55,366 nucleotides of DNA from Roseobacter weihaiensis (GTDB taxonomy: Bacteria; Pseudomonadota; Alphaproteobacteria; Rhodobacterales; Rhodobacteraceae), in the NCBI RefSeq assembly GCF_020622345.1, contig NZ_JACNMO010000032.1:1-55366 (forward strand). The letters run 5' to 3'. Positions 7,764-16,645 of this stretch are shown here, in pieces. Both the position numbers and the translations under genes were made by a program. Within the stretch, counting starts at the first letter, position 1; each line of letters opens with the position of its first letter. Under the pieces are notes generated by a model. It was not told where the DNA came from and did not search any database. It saw only the letters and a list, made by a program, of their open reading frames with translations.

Positions 7764-8858
7764 CTAGAGGCTGGGGGCCGCGGGCACTTCCGGCGGTGTG
7801 TTGAACACCTGGAAGTACTTGGAAAACTCTGCCAGAGCCGAGTTACCCACATAAAGCACATCCCCGTCCCGCAGGAAGAACTGTTGCGCAGTCAGCCGTT
7901 CGAGCGGATTGTCGAACTCTGCCTGAAAGATCACATCGCCATAGACATCCCGCACATTTCCCCCGATTTCCCGATAGCGGAAGAATTCACCCGGGGGCTG
8001 CCGACGAAAGACAAACACCGCACCGGGATTGGCGCGGGCACTTTGCAGACCGCCCGCCTTGGCAACAGCCTGCGCCATCGAGAGCTCGCCTTCGACGAAA
8101 TCAAACTCCCCTGTCGAATTCAGCGCACCATCGGCGATGAATTTCGCGCCACCCTCGCCAACAATGACGGTGTCACCGGGTTGCAGAGGGATGTTCTGGT
8201 CAGGGTCGGACAGTAGTGTGGCATAGGTCTGTCGCCCCGACATGGTGCCACGTGTAACGGTGATGATCGTGCTTTCTGGGTCGGTTTGGGTGCCACCGGC
8301 GACGGCCACGGCATCCAGCACCCGCTCACCGCGTGCGGAAAGCGGAAAAAGCCCGCCCTGGGGGACATCCCCCTGCACGGTGAAAGAACTGTTGGGGCTG
8401 ACCTGAATATTGACGGTTGCCTGCGGTTCAATCGCGGTTTCCCGCAGCCGTTCGGTGATCGTATTTTGAGCGGCAGCAATGGTGTTGCCCGCAACGCGGA
8501 TATTGCCCACAAAGGGGATCGCGACGGTGCCTGCAGGGGACACCATGAATTCTCCCAGCTCCAGAGAAGCGGAGTTGATAACGGAGAACACCCCGTCATC
8601 GCCGGTTTCAAACACCCGCACCGCGATTACGTCGCCCGGCTGGATCGATCCGGGCGTAAAGGCGCGGGAGGTAAAACCGACGTATCCCTCAGGCGGCGTG
8701 GGCGTGCCAAGTGCCGCGATAACATCGGGGGCCAGCTCCAGGATCGGGACGTCGGCGGCACGGGCGTCGCGGCGTACTTCGCGGGGTGTGGGGCCATCGG
8801 ACTGGACACAGGCGGCAAGGGTTATCACCAAGCACAACATCAACGCTTTGCGGAACAT
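7764..8858 (-). CDS. Wza-like polysaccharide export outer-membrane lipoprotein
   Basis: A 364-residue predicted lipoprotein. The first 17 residues form a lipoprotein signal ending in LAAC (lipobox). A polysaccharide export domain follows (about 55-130; SIQPGDVIAVRVFETGDDG), then two SLBB-type domains (about 140-220 and 225-320; each with a VAGG/AGGLQ core and a GDTVIVGE or GDVLYVGN strand). Wza-type proteins form the outer-membrane channel for capsule or exopolysaccharide. Export partners (Wzc, Wzx, Wzy) are not nearby. It lies 47 bases downstream of the last T6SS gene on the same strand, so read-through is possible, but the function fits better with the glycosyltransferases at the left edge. 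Confidence 0.87.
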   Translation of the reverse strand: MFRKALMLCLVITLAACVQSDGPTPREVRRDARAADVPILELAPDVIAALGTPTPPEGYVGFTSRAFTPGSIQPGDVIAVRVFETGDDGVFSVINSASLELGEFMVSPAGTVAIPFVGNIRVAGNTIAAAQNTITERLRETAIEPQATVNIQVSPNSSFTVQGDVPQGGLFPLSARGERVLDAVAVAGGTQTDPESTIITVTRGTMSGRQTYATLLSDPDQNIPLQPGDTVIVGEGGAKFIADGALNSTGEFDFVEGELSMAQAVAKAGGLQSARANPGAVFVFRRQPPGEFFRYREIGGNVRDVYGDVIFQAEFDNPLERLTAQQFFLRDGDVLYVGNSALAEFSKYFQVFNTPPEVPAAPSL

Positions 8859-8905
8859 TTTTATCGGCCTTTTTGGCTATGATTATCGGGTATTACTGCT
8901 CTTTA

Positions 8906-10387
8906 TTATCGCGTTTGAGCAAAAACGCTCAGAGCTGATGCGTCAAGGGTTGAACCCGCAATAAGTGCGTTCTGCGTCAGATGGGTCACAGCCTGGTGCG
9001 GATCGGTGGCAGTGGAGAGGACTTCACCGATTTCCTGCGGTCCGGTTGCATCATAAAGGCCTGGTGACGCCAGTAAAAAGCGATCTCCCGCCCGGACCTG
9101 GCCGATGGCGGTATCCGGCGACAGGTTGGGGCCTGCCCCCAGCGCGCGGGTCACCACATTGCGCAGGCGGGAATCCAGATGCGGTCGGTTTAGCAGCACT
9201 AATTCGCCGTCCCGCAACAGGAAGGCACGCGCGATACCGGCCCAGAGGACGGCATGGCGTTGCGCCTGAATAAGCAGCGTGACCACAGAAGCCCCACAGG
9301 TCTGACCGCTGCTGGCGGCCCGGGCGGTCAGGGTGGCATTGGCGCGACCCAGCTTGCCCTTTGCCTCGGCGATCAGATCATTCATGGCGAAAGGATGAGA
9401 GATGTCCTTGAGCAGGGGGGCGACGCTACCGATGGCGGCCGGCAGGCTGGGGTCCTGACCCAGACCCGAAATCAGCGTGAACGCCTGCCCGTCGGCTGAA
9501 GTCACGGCCACATCCGTATTGCTCGCGGACCTCTGGCCCTTGAGGCTGGCAGAGGCGGAGGTCAGCGTCAGCAGCGGCGCATGCGCGACAGGGCGCGGCA
9601 TATCGGGTTGTGGATCGGGGCGTAACTCCAGCGCGGCCGGGACGGGCGGCAGCTCCTCCATCGGTGCGGTCGCCGGTCCATTCGCCTGCAGGGGCTGCGG
9701 CGTGGCTTGCGGCGGTGGCTCAGGGAGGCTCTCGTCGGGCGGAGATGCGGCAGCTGACGCCATGAAGACATCGGCAAAGGACTCCGGTGGGGGCAGACCG
9801 TCAAGCCAGTGGGGATCGTTTCCGGGGGTCCACCAGACAGTGGTTTCGCGCAAAGCGTCGGCAGCTTTGCGCTGCACTGCTGCAATCCGATCCGCATCCG
9901 GCAAGGGCAAGGCATCTATGGCCTGGTTGAACTGGCCAAGCGACAGGCTGGAATCGAGGATCGACAGGGCTGTGGCCTCGGCCCTGGGATAAAAACCACC
10001 CCCGTCCACGGCGTGTAGCGCCTGCATCATTGGCAGCGGGAAGGCGGCGGCAATGACCAAGGGAAAGTAGCGCCCCACGCGGTCCACGCTGGGCATCATC
10101 ACGCCCAGCACACTCACGGGCCCGAAAGTGCCGGGCGGCGCGGCAAAATGCCAGACGGGCGTGACCAGAAACGCATCCAGCCACCCCCGACCCAGCTGGG
10201 CCTGGCTTGCCCGCATCGCGGCCCGCAGCCAGGTGTCCAGCGCATCCTCTACGGGACGGGGCAGGCCATGGCCGACAAAATCGCCGTGCACAGGCACCTT
10301 GCCGAAATACCCCGTGTGGATCTGCGTACCGGCAGAGGTGGGATGTGCGCCGCTATGTCCCATCGTACCCATGTCCTGCCCCCTCAA
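8906..10387 (-). CDS. tagF: TagF-PppA fusion, T6SS post-translational regulator
   Basis: A 493-residue fusion. Residues about 20-210 are a TagF domain (GYFGKVPVHGDFVG and SVDRVGRYFPL), a cytoplasmic repressor of T6SS assembly. Residues about 265-493 resemble a PP2C phosphatase of the PppA type. TagF-PppA fusions are known in Agrobacterium. Here the phosphatase half looks degenerate: the motif-2 DGMGG equivalent reads SGLGQ (Asp to Ser), GDSR reads GIAR, and the SDGL metal ligand reads SPGL (Asp to Pro); only the NTD near residue 287 and the terminal DAS aspartate remain. A Pro/Glu-rich linker joins the halves. No ppkA kinase gene is in the window. The start overlaps the tssM stop by 4 bases. 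It is the last gene of the tss operon. Confidence 0.88.
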   Translation of the reverse strand: MRGQDMGTMGHSGAHPTSAGTQIHTGYFGKVPVHGDFVGHGLPRPVEDALDTWLRAAMRASQAQLGRGWLDAFLVTPVWHFAAPPGTFGPVSVLGVMMPSVDRVGRYFPLVIAAAFPLPMMQALHAVDGGGFYPRAEATALSILDSSLSLGQFNQAIDALPLPDADRIAAVQRKAADALRETTVWWTPGNDPHWLDGLPPPESFADVFMASAAASPPDESLPEPPPQATPQPLQANGPATAPMEELPPVPAALELRPDPQPDMPRPVAHAPLLTLTSASASLKGQRSASNTDVAVTSADGQAFTLISGLGQDPSLPAAIGSVAPLLKDISHPFAMNDLIAEAKGKLGRANATLTARAASSGQTCGASVVTLLIQAQRHAVLWAGIARAFLLRDGELVLLNRPHLDSRLRNVVTRALGAGPNLSPDTAIGQVRAGDRFLLASPGLYDATGPQEIGEVLSTATDPHQAVTHLTQNALIAGSTLDASALSVFAQTR

Positions 10388-13300
10388 AACCCGGGGGGGC
10401 AGCGGAAGGCTGCAAGCGCGGGCAGTCGGAAGGGGTTCAACACCGACCCGGAGGTTACCCTGAGATCCACGGTGCGGGCATCCACGGTAAAGGTCACGTC
10501 GAACTGGTTGTCCGCCACAGGACGCGGATTGCCCTGGTCAAAGAGGCGAAACGGTGCCCAGGGGCCGGAGGTGACCAGCGCGGTACGTCGGTCTTGCGGC
10601 AGCAACAGAATACGCGCCTGGGCGGACCCTTCGTTGGGCCAGGCCAGTATCTTGTTATCTGACAGATCGCGGCGATGGGTAGTGCGCATATCACCCATGT
10701 CGATCACCACCACATTGGCCCCGTCCCCCAGCGACAAAAGGTCAATGTCCAGCTCAATGCGGGGTGATGTGGCGCCGTTGGGAAAGAACGCGCGCTGGAT
10801 TTGATCGGCGCGCTGAAACTGCCGCAGCGCGCTGCCATCCGCATCGTCGAGACCGAGCCCGCCGCGCCAGGTCCAGACATCGCGGGAGGTGTCCACGAAC
10901 CCCGCAAGATGGTTATCAAAGAACCCGTCAAAGAGGCCACCCGGCCCGAAGACGCGGGTGAAATCTGTCAGGGTCACATCAATGCTGGCGGCGCGCGAAA
11001 AGGGGTAACGGTCCTCGACCGCGGCGCGGCATACCTCGACGCCTTGCGCCTTCCAGAGCGCATCTGCGCTGACCCGCGCCTGGCCCACGGCTGCATCCGA
11101 CACCCGCGCCGCAAGGCTGACAACCCAGGTGTCCACGGGGCGCGACAGCTGTCGGCCTTCTGCCACCAGCGCCTGCGACGCATCGCTGAGGGCTGTTTCA
11201 GAAGCCAGCATCTGGGCGGCCACCGGGTCACGCGTATCAAGCCGGGTCAGCTCCTGGTAGACCTGATCGAGGATCGGGGTCAGGGAGGCGAGTGGCGCGT
11301 CTTCCTCGGCGTCGCCTTCTTGGGCCATGGCGCGGCGCAGAGGGCCAAAGGGATCCGGGGCCGTTTCCGGATCAAAGGACAGGGAGGCCCGCGGCAAATC
11401 GGCTGGAAGGCTGACCAGATCGGCGCTCTCCGCGATGGATTTGGCCAGACGCGACAAAGGTCGCGCCTGGGCATTGACCTGCGAGACAAGCTCGGCGGCC
11501 TCGGCGAGGCTGTTGACCTTGCGTATCGTGATGTTGCTTATCGATCCACGCCAGGCAGCTGCATAGTCAGCCCAGTAAAGCTCAATCGCCTGCGAAGCGA
11601 TCTCGGAAGGGGTCGCGGTGATCCGGCCTCCGGGCCCTCGGACCCAGCCTTCCTGAGATGCCGTTTCCGCCATGGTCATGATCTGGGGCAGCACAACGGT
11701 GGTATAACCGGTGCGCGTCAGCAACCCGTCGACGGGGGCTGCATCGCTGTCGAAGATTGCGCGCGCTGCAGGGCCAATAGCGGCTTGCACCGACCAGTCC
11801 GGCAGGGCGCGTGCAACCTCGCGAGCGGCCATCAGATCCAGTACCCGGCGCGCCGGGCTAAGCGTTTCGACCCGGGCGCGGGTCTGCGCCACGAGGGTTT
11901 CGTCAATCTGCAACACGGGCAGCGTGCCCCGGTCCAGCATGGCCGCCAGATGGTTCGTGAGCGCTGCGCGTGTCGGCGCCCGGCCCGCACCGGGATAGAG
12001 GCCCTCAAAGATCACATCGGCGTGCGCCAGTAGGCCATCGGGGTCAATCGGGCCAAGCCCGGCCAGCGACAGGTAGTGTTTGAGGCTTTCGAACGCCTGT
12101 GCTTCCGCCAGGTCTTCCTGGCGCAATTGATTTTGCAGAGCGACCATGTAGCGGGGCAACAGGTAGGCCCCCAACGCATCGGCGTAGGCCTGCGCGTGTT
12201 CCTCGGCGATCCGGGACGAGCGGTCCATGCCAAAGCCTGCGCGGTGCAGCGGCAGCGTCGCATCTGCATCCTCGAAGGCGGCAGGGCTTCGGGCCAGGAG
12301 GTCAAGCGCAGGCAGCACGCGCAGGAAATCGGTATCCGCCACGTCGCGCACGGGAATATTCTGCGCAAGGGTCGCGTAATCGGTCAAGGTGCTGTCGACG
12401 GAAGCGAGCGCGTTTCGGTTAAAGCTGTAGCCAGAGCTCCAGGTACCAATCAGAAAGAGCGTCAGACCGGCGGCAAGGCCATATCCCAGCCCGGTGGCGA
12501 TGCGCTGGCGGCGACCGACCTGGACATCCCGCGACACCAGAGCTGCCTCTTTCAGGATCACGTCCGAGAACAGACGGTCGACAAAGTAGCTGCGGTTCAT
12601 GGCGCTTGCGGGGATCGGAATACCGCTGGCGCTGCTCGGAGGCCGCAGAGTTTCATCCTGCGTGGCAGAGGCGAAGTAGACCCCCCGGATCAGCGGTTCC
12701 GCCACCCGGTTGGAGCCCGAGGCCAGTTCTTCGACGACCTCCCGCAGGGCGTCATGCAAGGCGGAGACCTGTGCGGGAAAACGGAAGATACGCCCGCGTT
12801 GGTCGATGTCGGTTTCCTGTTGCAGGCGTTCCACGAGCATGGCGTTGAGACGCGCCAGCAGGGCCTGGAACTCGCGCGAGAAGATGCCCGGCAGCGCGCC
12901 AGCGGTCTGTGCTTCCTCCAGCGGGAAGGTGATGCCCCAGACCTGCCCGCGCGCCTGCGCGCCGAGGCTGTCGAAGAACCGGGGGAACCCTGTCAGCTTG
13001 TCGGCCTTGGTCAGGACCAGATAGACGGGAACGCGGGCGCCGAGGCTGTCTTCGATCTCGGACAGGCGCTGACGGATGGCCCGCACCTCGCGCAGGCGGT
13101 CTTCGGGCGTCTGGGTCAGGATGTCGGTCAGCGAGAGCGTCAGGATCACGCCATTGATGGGCTGTTGCCGGCGGCTGCGGCGGAGCATCTTGAGAAACCC
13201 CAGGAACCCTTTGGCATCACGCTGCTGACCGGTGTCCTGCGTCGTGTAGCGGCCTGCGGTGTCGATCAGGATGGCCCGGTCAGTGAACCACCAGTTGCAA

Positions 13301-13839
13301 TTGCGGGTCCCCCCGACGCCCTGCACAGGTTCGGCATGCATGGCATCGCCCAGAGGGAACTTCAGGCCCGAGTTGGTCAACAGCGTCGTTTTGCCAGCCC
13401 CCGGCGCCCCCATCATCAGGTACCAGGGAAATTCATAGGCGTAGCCAAAACGCCTGCGGGTGATCCGTCGCATGGTTTTCAGCGCATCTTTGAGACGGCT
13501 GCGCAGCTCGGTAATCTCGGCCTGGGTTTCGGCGGCCGCACGATCTTCGGCCGTGGTCTCCGTCACCGCATCGTCAAGCGCGCGCGCCGCGCGCCGGTTT
13601 CGGATCCAGGAAATTGCTGTCCACAGCAGATAGACGGTTATCACAAGCGCGATGACAATCAGGCGTGCACCCACACCCGCCAGCGGGGCGTAGCTGCCCA
13701 GGGACAGGCGGGGACCAAAGATCCAGATCACACCACAGATGGCGCAGATCCAGATGATGGCGATAAAGCGGCTTCCTGCGATGCCGGAGTAAGCTTGGAC
13801 GGTGGAGCGGAACGATGTCCACATGCTCAGCGGGTTCAT
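10384..13839 (-). CDS. tssM: TssM (IcmF), T6SS inner-membrane core ATPase-like protein
   Basis: An 1151-residue TssM, the inner-membrane platform of the T6SS trans-envelope complex. Seen directly: two N-terminal membrane helices (about residues 25-75), a cytoplasmic GTPase-like domain with an intact Walker A (GAPGAGKTTLL, about 143-153), DTAGRY and TKADKL motifs, a third membrane helix near 455-480 (AAGLTLFLIGTWSSG), and a large periplasmic region ending in the beta-rich IcmF C-terminal domain. The length is normal. It follows tssL with an ATGA overlap. No tssJ lipoprotein gene, the usual outer-membrane partner, is in the cluster, as in other alphaproteobacterial systems of this type. Confidence 0.96.
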   Translation of the reverse strand: MNPLSMWTSFRSTVQAYSGIAGSRFIAIIWICAICGVIWIFGPRLSLGSYAPLAGVGARLIVIALVITVYLLWTAISWIRNRRAARALDDAVTETTAEDRAAAETQAEITELRSRLKDALKTMRRITRRRFGYAYEFPWYLMMGAPGAGKTTLLTNSGLKFPLGDAMHAEPVQGVGGTRNCNWWFTDRAILIDTAGRYTTQDTGQQRDAKGFLGFLKMLRRSRRQQPINGVILTLSLTDILTQTPEDRLREVRAIRQRLSEIEDSLGARVPVYLVLTKADKLTGFPRFFDSLGAQARGQVWGITFPLEEAQTAGALPGIFSREFQALLARLNAMLVERLQQETDIDQRGRIFRFPAQVSALHDALREVVEELASGSNRVAEPLIRGVYFASATQDETLRPPSSASGIPIPASAMNRSYFVDRLFSDVILKEAALVSRDVQVGRRQRIATGLGYGLAAGLTLFLIGTWSSGYSFNRNALASVDSTLTDYATLAQNIPVRDVADTDFLRVLPALDLLARSPAAFEDADATLPLHRAGFGMDRSSRIAEEHAQAYADALGAYLLPRYMVALQNQLRQEDLAEAQAFESLKHYLSLAGLGPIDPDGLLAHADVIFEGLYPGAGRAPTRAALTNHLAAMLDRGTLPVLQIDETLVAQTRARVETLSPARRVLDLMAAREVARALPDWSVQAAIGPAARAIFDSDAAPVDGLLTRTGYTTVVLPQIMTMAETASQEGWVRGPGGRITATPSEIASQAIELYWADYAAAWRGSISNITIRKVNSLAEAAELVSQVNAQARPLSRLAKSIAESADLVSLPADLPRASLSFDPETAPDPFGPLRRAMAQEGDAEEDAPLASLTPILDQVYQELTRLDTRDPVAAQMLASETALSDASQALVAEGRQLSRPVDTWVVSLAARVSDAAVGQARVSADALWKAQGVEVCRAAVEDRYPFSRAASIDVTLTDFTRVFGPGGLFDGFFDNHLAGFVDTSRDVWTWRGGLGLDDADGSALRQFQRADQIQRAFFPNGATSPRIELDIDLLSLGDGANVVVIDMGDMRTTHRRDLSDNKILAWPNEGSAQARILLLPQDRRTALVTSGPWAPFRLFDQGNPRPVADNQFDVTFTVDARTVDLRVTSGSVLNPFRLPALAAFRCPPGF

Positions 13840-15314
13840 GGGGTGGCCTCCGTCTCGTTCGGGCCTTGGGTCAGCGCGCCTTGCGACAGCAGGCCGGGCG
13901 GAATGACATCGCCGGCCTCGCGCACCAGGATTTCGGTTCGGCGATTCGCTTCGCGGCCTTCGGGCGTGGTATTGGGCGCGATTGGGCGGGTGTCCGCAAG
14001 GCCGCGAATTTCTGCGCGGTCTGGAGTGATATAGCCCAGAAAGATATCCCGAACCGCGGCAGCGCGGGCTGTCGACAGGAATTCATTATTTGGATAGGGC
14101 GCTGAAATAATAGGGAGATTATCCGTATGGCCCAGGATCAAAACATCAAAGTCCTCAGCCACCAGCGCCTGACCGATACGGTCAAAAATCGGCACAAAAT
14201 CAGCGTTGATCTCAGAGGTGCCCATTGCAAAGGCCCCGGCGTTGTTCACCCGCACCAGCACCGCATCCCCCTCCCGGAAGAGGCGCACCAATCCCTCGTC
14301 TACCTCGGGCTGCAGGAAGGCGATAAAGGTCTCAATCGCAGGGGTGCTGGGAGGTTCGGGGGCGGGCGGATCAGGTTCCACCAATACGGGTTCCGGCTCC
14401 GGTTCCGGCAAGGGTGTCGGGGGCGGCGGCGGGTCCGGCAGCGCCAGCGATGGCACCTCTCCAGGCGGCAGCGCGGCCAGCCGTTCCAGCGTCGCCTCGG
14501 CGCTGCGGTTCAACAACAGGCTGAGTGTCACAAAGAGCGCCAGCAGCACCAATACCGTCACGCCGGTGACCAGCCAGAACAGCATGCCGCGCCGGGTCTG
14601 CGTATGTTCGGCATCCTCACCCTGCCACTGTGGCGACAGATCGCGCTCGACAATATCGAATTCCGTGCGCAACACCCGAAAGAGATTCTCGCGCACTTGT
14701 GCCAGTTCGGTCGCCCCTCTGGGACTGACCCGTGCGCGCCCCTCAAATCCCAGCGAGAGGCACAGATAGATCAGCAGCAGAACATCGCGGTTGGCCCGCG
14801 GGGTTTTCTGGAAATGTCCCAAGAGGTCATAGACCCGCTCGCCGCCCTGCACATCGTGGTGAAAGGTCGACACAAGGCCATCCACCGCCCATTCCGCCCC
14901 CCAGTCGGTGTTGCGGATCACGTCATCCAAGGTGCCGCAGACCACATAATGCGCGGCGCGGGCCTGTTCGGGCAGAATGCCAGCGGTGGCCAGATCGGAG
15001 TTGTAGCGGCGCGCGGCTTCGGTCAGCTCGCGGCGCAGCGCGCCCACCTGGTCGGTATAATCATTCTGGCGCAGCGCATGGGCAAGATTCAACAGAGGTG
15101 CGGCCCGTGCCACCATCATCGGCAAGTCACCGGATTCAAACCGGAAACCCGCAAGGATATCCGCCACCGACAGCGATGGCAGCGGGCGCGGAGGATCGGT
15201 GGTCGCAACCGGCGCGGGGGGAACGTCCGGCTTCCGCCCCCCCGGTGTGGGCAGCACGATGCGCGGCAGGTCGTCCTCGTCATCGCGCGTGGGGCCGGCA
15301 CCGCTACGGGTCAT
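13836..15314 (-). CDS. tssL: TssL (DotU) with C-terminal OmpA-like peptidoglycan-binding domain
   Basis: A 492-residue specialised TssL. The N-terminal DotU domain (about 70-235) is followed by a single membrane helix (LFWLVTGVTVLVLLALFVTL, about 240-262), a proline/glutamate-rich linker (about 285-335) and an OmpA-like domain that should anchor the complex to peptidoglycan: GHTDNLPI, NNEFLSTARAAAV and the closing EGREANRRTEI. TssL and TssM together form the inner-membrane core. The start is chosen at 15314, where ATG overlaps the tssK stop as ATGA; an upstream in-frame ATG (15329) lies inside tssK. The peptidoglycan-binding tail may compensate for the missing TssJ, which is inference. Confidence 0.95.
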   Translation of the reverse strand: MTRSGAGPTRDDEDDLPRIVLPTPGGRKPDVPPAPVATTDPPRPLPSLSVADILAGFRFESGDLPMMVARAAPLLNLAHALRQNDYTDQVGALRRELTEAARRYNSDLATAGILPEQARAAHYVVCGTLDDVIRNTDWGAEWAVDGLVSTFHHDVQGGERVYDLLGHFQKTPRANRDVLLLIYLCLSLGFEGRARVSPRGATELAQVRENLFRVLRTEFDIVERDLSPQWQGEDAEHTQTRRGMLFWLVTGVTVLVLLALFVTLSLLLNRSAEATLERLAALPPGEVPSLALPDPPPPPTPLPEPEPEPVLVEPDPPAPEPPSTPAIETFIAFLQPEVDEGLVRLFREGDAVLVRVNNAGAFAMGTSEINADFVPIFDRIGQALVAEDFDVLILGHTDNLPIISAPYPNNEFLSTARAAAVRDIFLGYITPDRAEIRGLADTRPIAPNTTPEGREANRRTEILVREAGDVIPPGLLSQGALTQGPNETEATP

Positions 15315-16645
15315 GCGCGCACACCCCACAACTCCATTTCAATCCCTGGAAACTCCGACGCCAGGTGGATCGCAACCGCCCCGCTGTCGGAGGTGGCGCG
15401 CCACAGATCATTCTGTGTATCCAGTTCGAAATACACCGTTGAGGCGCGGTAGGGCAGCTGCCGGGGCGCGACTGGCAGCGGGCGCACGGGTACCCCCGGC
15501 AGCGCCACATTCACCAGTTCGGAGATACGATCCACCGGTCCGACCTTGATCTGGTTCGGCAACGCACGCCGCAGTTGTTCCTGCGGAATATCTGCCCGGG
15601 CAGCCAGCACCATGCCCGCCTCCTGACGCAGGGCAGCATCGGCGATCATGCCAACCCGGACACCGTGGCGGCGTTCCTCCAGCGGGATCGGCGTGGCGGA
15701 CTGGTCCAGCACCGCCGACAGGGAGCGCCGCAGCTCTTCCATGACGGGGGCAAAGGTCGCCTCCGGCGTCATGTGCACATAAGGTGCCAGATCGGGCGCC
15801 AGATTGTCCTCTGCGGTAAAGGTCGCCAGCTCCCCGGCGAGTTCGGCCAACATGCGGTAGACGGTTTCGGGGTGCAGCTGTGCTGCCTGCGCCTCCATGT
15901 GAGCGATCTGGGGTGTCGCACGGTTGAGCGCCTGCAGCATCATGTAGTCGCCAAATTCCGCACCCCCGCGAATGGACGGATCCCCCATGCGTCTGGCAAT
16001 GGCGACGGAGCGGTGTTTCAAAAGGCCCAGCAGCTCTGTCAGGTAGGCGCGCAAGCGCGGGGCCGCACCAAAGGTCAGGACAGGCGGCACCATGTCGTCC
16101 TGAAGGATGACCGACAGATCGGCACGGGTTTCGGCCACACGCGCAATCGGCAGGCATTCAAACCCCTCGCGTTCATGCGTGTCGGTCTTCAGGCTCAAGG
16201 CCAGACGCCCCACGGTGATTGGCGCGGTGAAATCGGTGTCCGAGTTGCCGTCGGCAGCCTCATAATCCGTGCGCATGTGCCGTGCGGCCATGGGGCCGCC
16301 GGGGGGGCCGTATTCCGGCTGCCCGGCCTGTTGCATGGGGACGGCGAGGTAGACCGTGGTCGCCCCGGATCCTTCGGCAAGTTGGACCGGCGCGGGCAGA
16401 TCGGCCTGATCCGGGGCGGCAAAAGGGGTGCCATCGGGCATGATGCCCGCCACCGCGGTCAGCGCCACGCGGCCAACACCCAAGGCCGCCCGGTCCAGCG
16501 ATATCTGCGTCAGGCCCCAAGGGTAAGGCACCAGCGGATCGGTGCGGTCCCGGATCAGGCGCTCCGCCCAGCGATCCGCCTGCTGAAAGTGCTGGGGGCG
16601 AAGGAACATTCCTTCGGTCCAGGCGACGCGGTTATCGGTTTTCAC
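15311..16645 (-). CDS. tssK: TssK, T6SS baseplate-membrane complex connector
   Basis: A 444-residue TssK. Its N-terminus shows the family hallmark VAWTEGMFLRPQHFQQAD. TssK forms trimers that link the TssEFG wedges of the baseplate to the TssL-TssM membrane complex. The length matches the family (about 440-450). It lies between tagH and tssL with 4-base overlaps on both sides, implying translational coupling. No unusual features are seen. Confidence 0.96.
   Translation of the reverse strand: MKTDNRVAWTEGMFLRPQHFQQADRWAERLIRDRTDPLVPYPWGLTQISLDRAALGVGRVALTAVAGIMPDGTPFAAPDQADLPAPVQLAEGSGATTVYLAVPMQQAGQPEYGPPGGPMAARHMRTDYEAADGNSDTDFTAPITVGRLALSLKTDTHEREGFECLPIARVAETRADLSVILQDDMVPPVLTFGAAPRLRAYLTELLGLLKHRSVAIARRMGDPSIRGGAEFGDYMMLQALNRATPQIAHMEAQAAQLHPETVYRMLAELAGELATFTAEDNLAPDLAPYVHMTPEATFAPVMEELRRSLSAVLDQSATPIPLEERRHGVRVGMIADAALRQEAGMVLAARADIPQEQLRRALPNQIKVGPVDRISELVNVALPGVPVRPLPVAPRQLPYRASTVYFELDTQNDLWRATSDSGAVAIHLASEFPGIEMELWGVRA

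Noticed and set aside
12076-14034. Long + strand frame of about 650 codons opposite tssM/tssL
   Set aside because: It is the antisense shadow of clearly recognised genes; its composition (His/Gln/Arg/Gly-rich) is typical of a reverse frame in GC-rich DNA.
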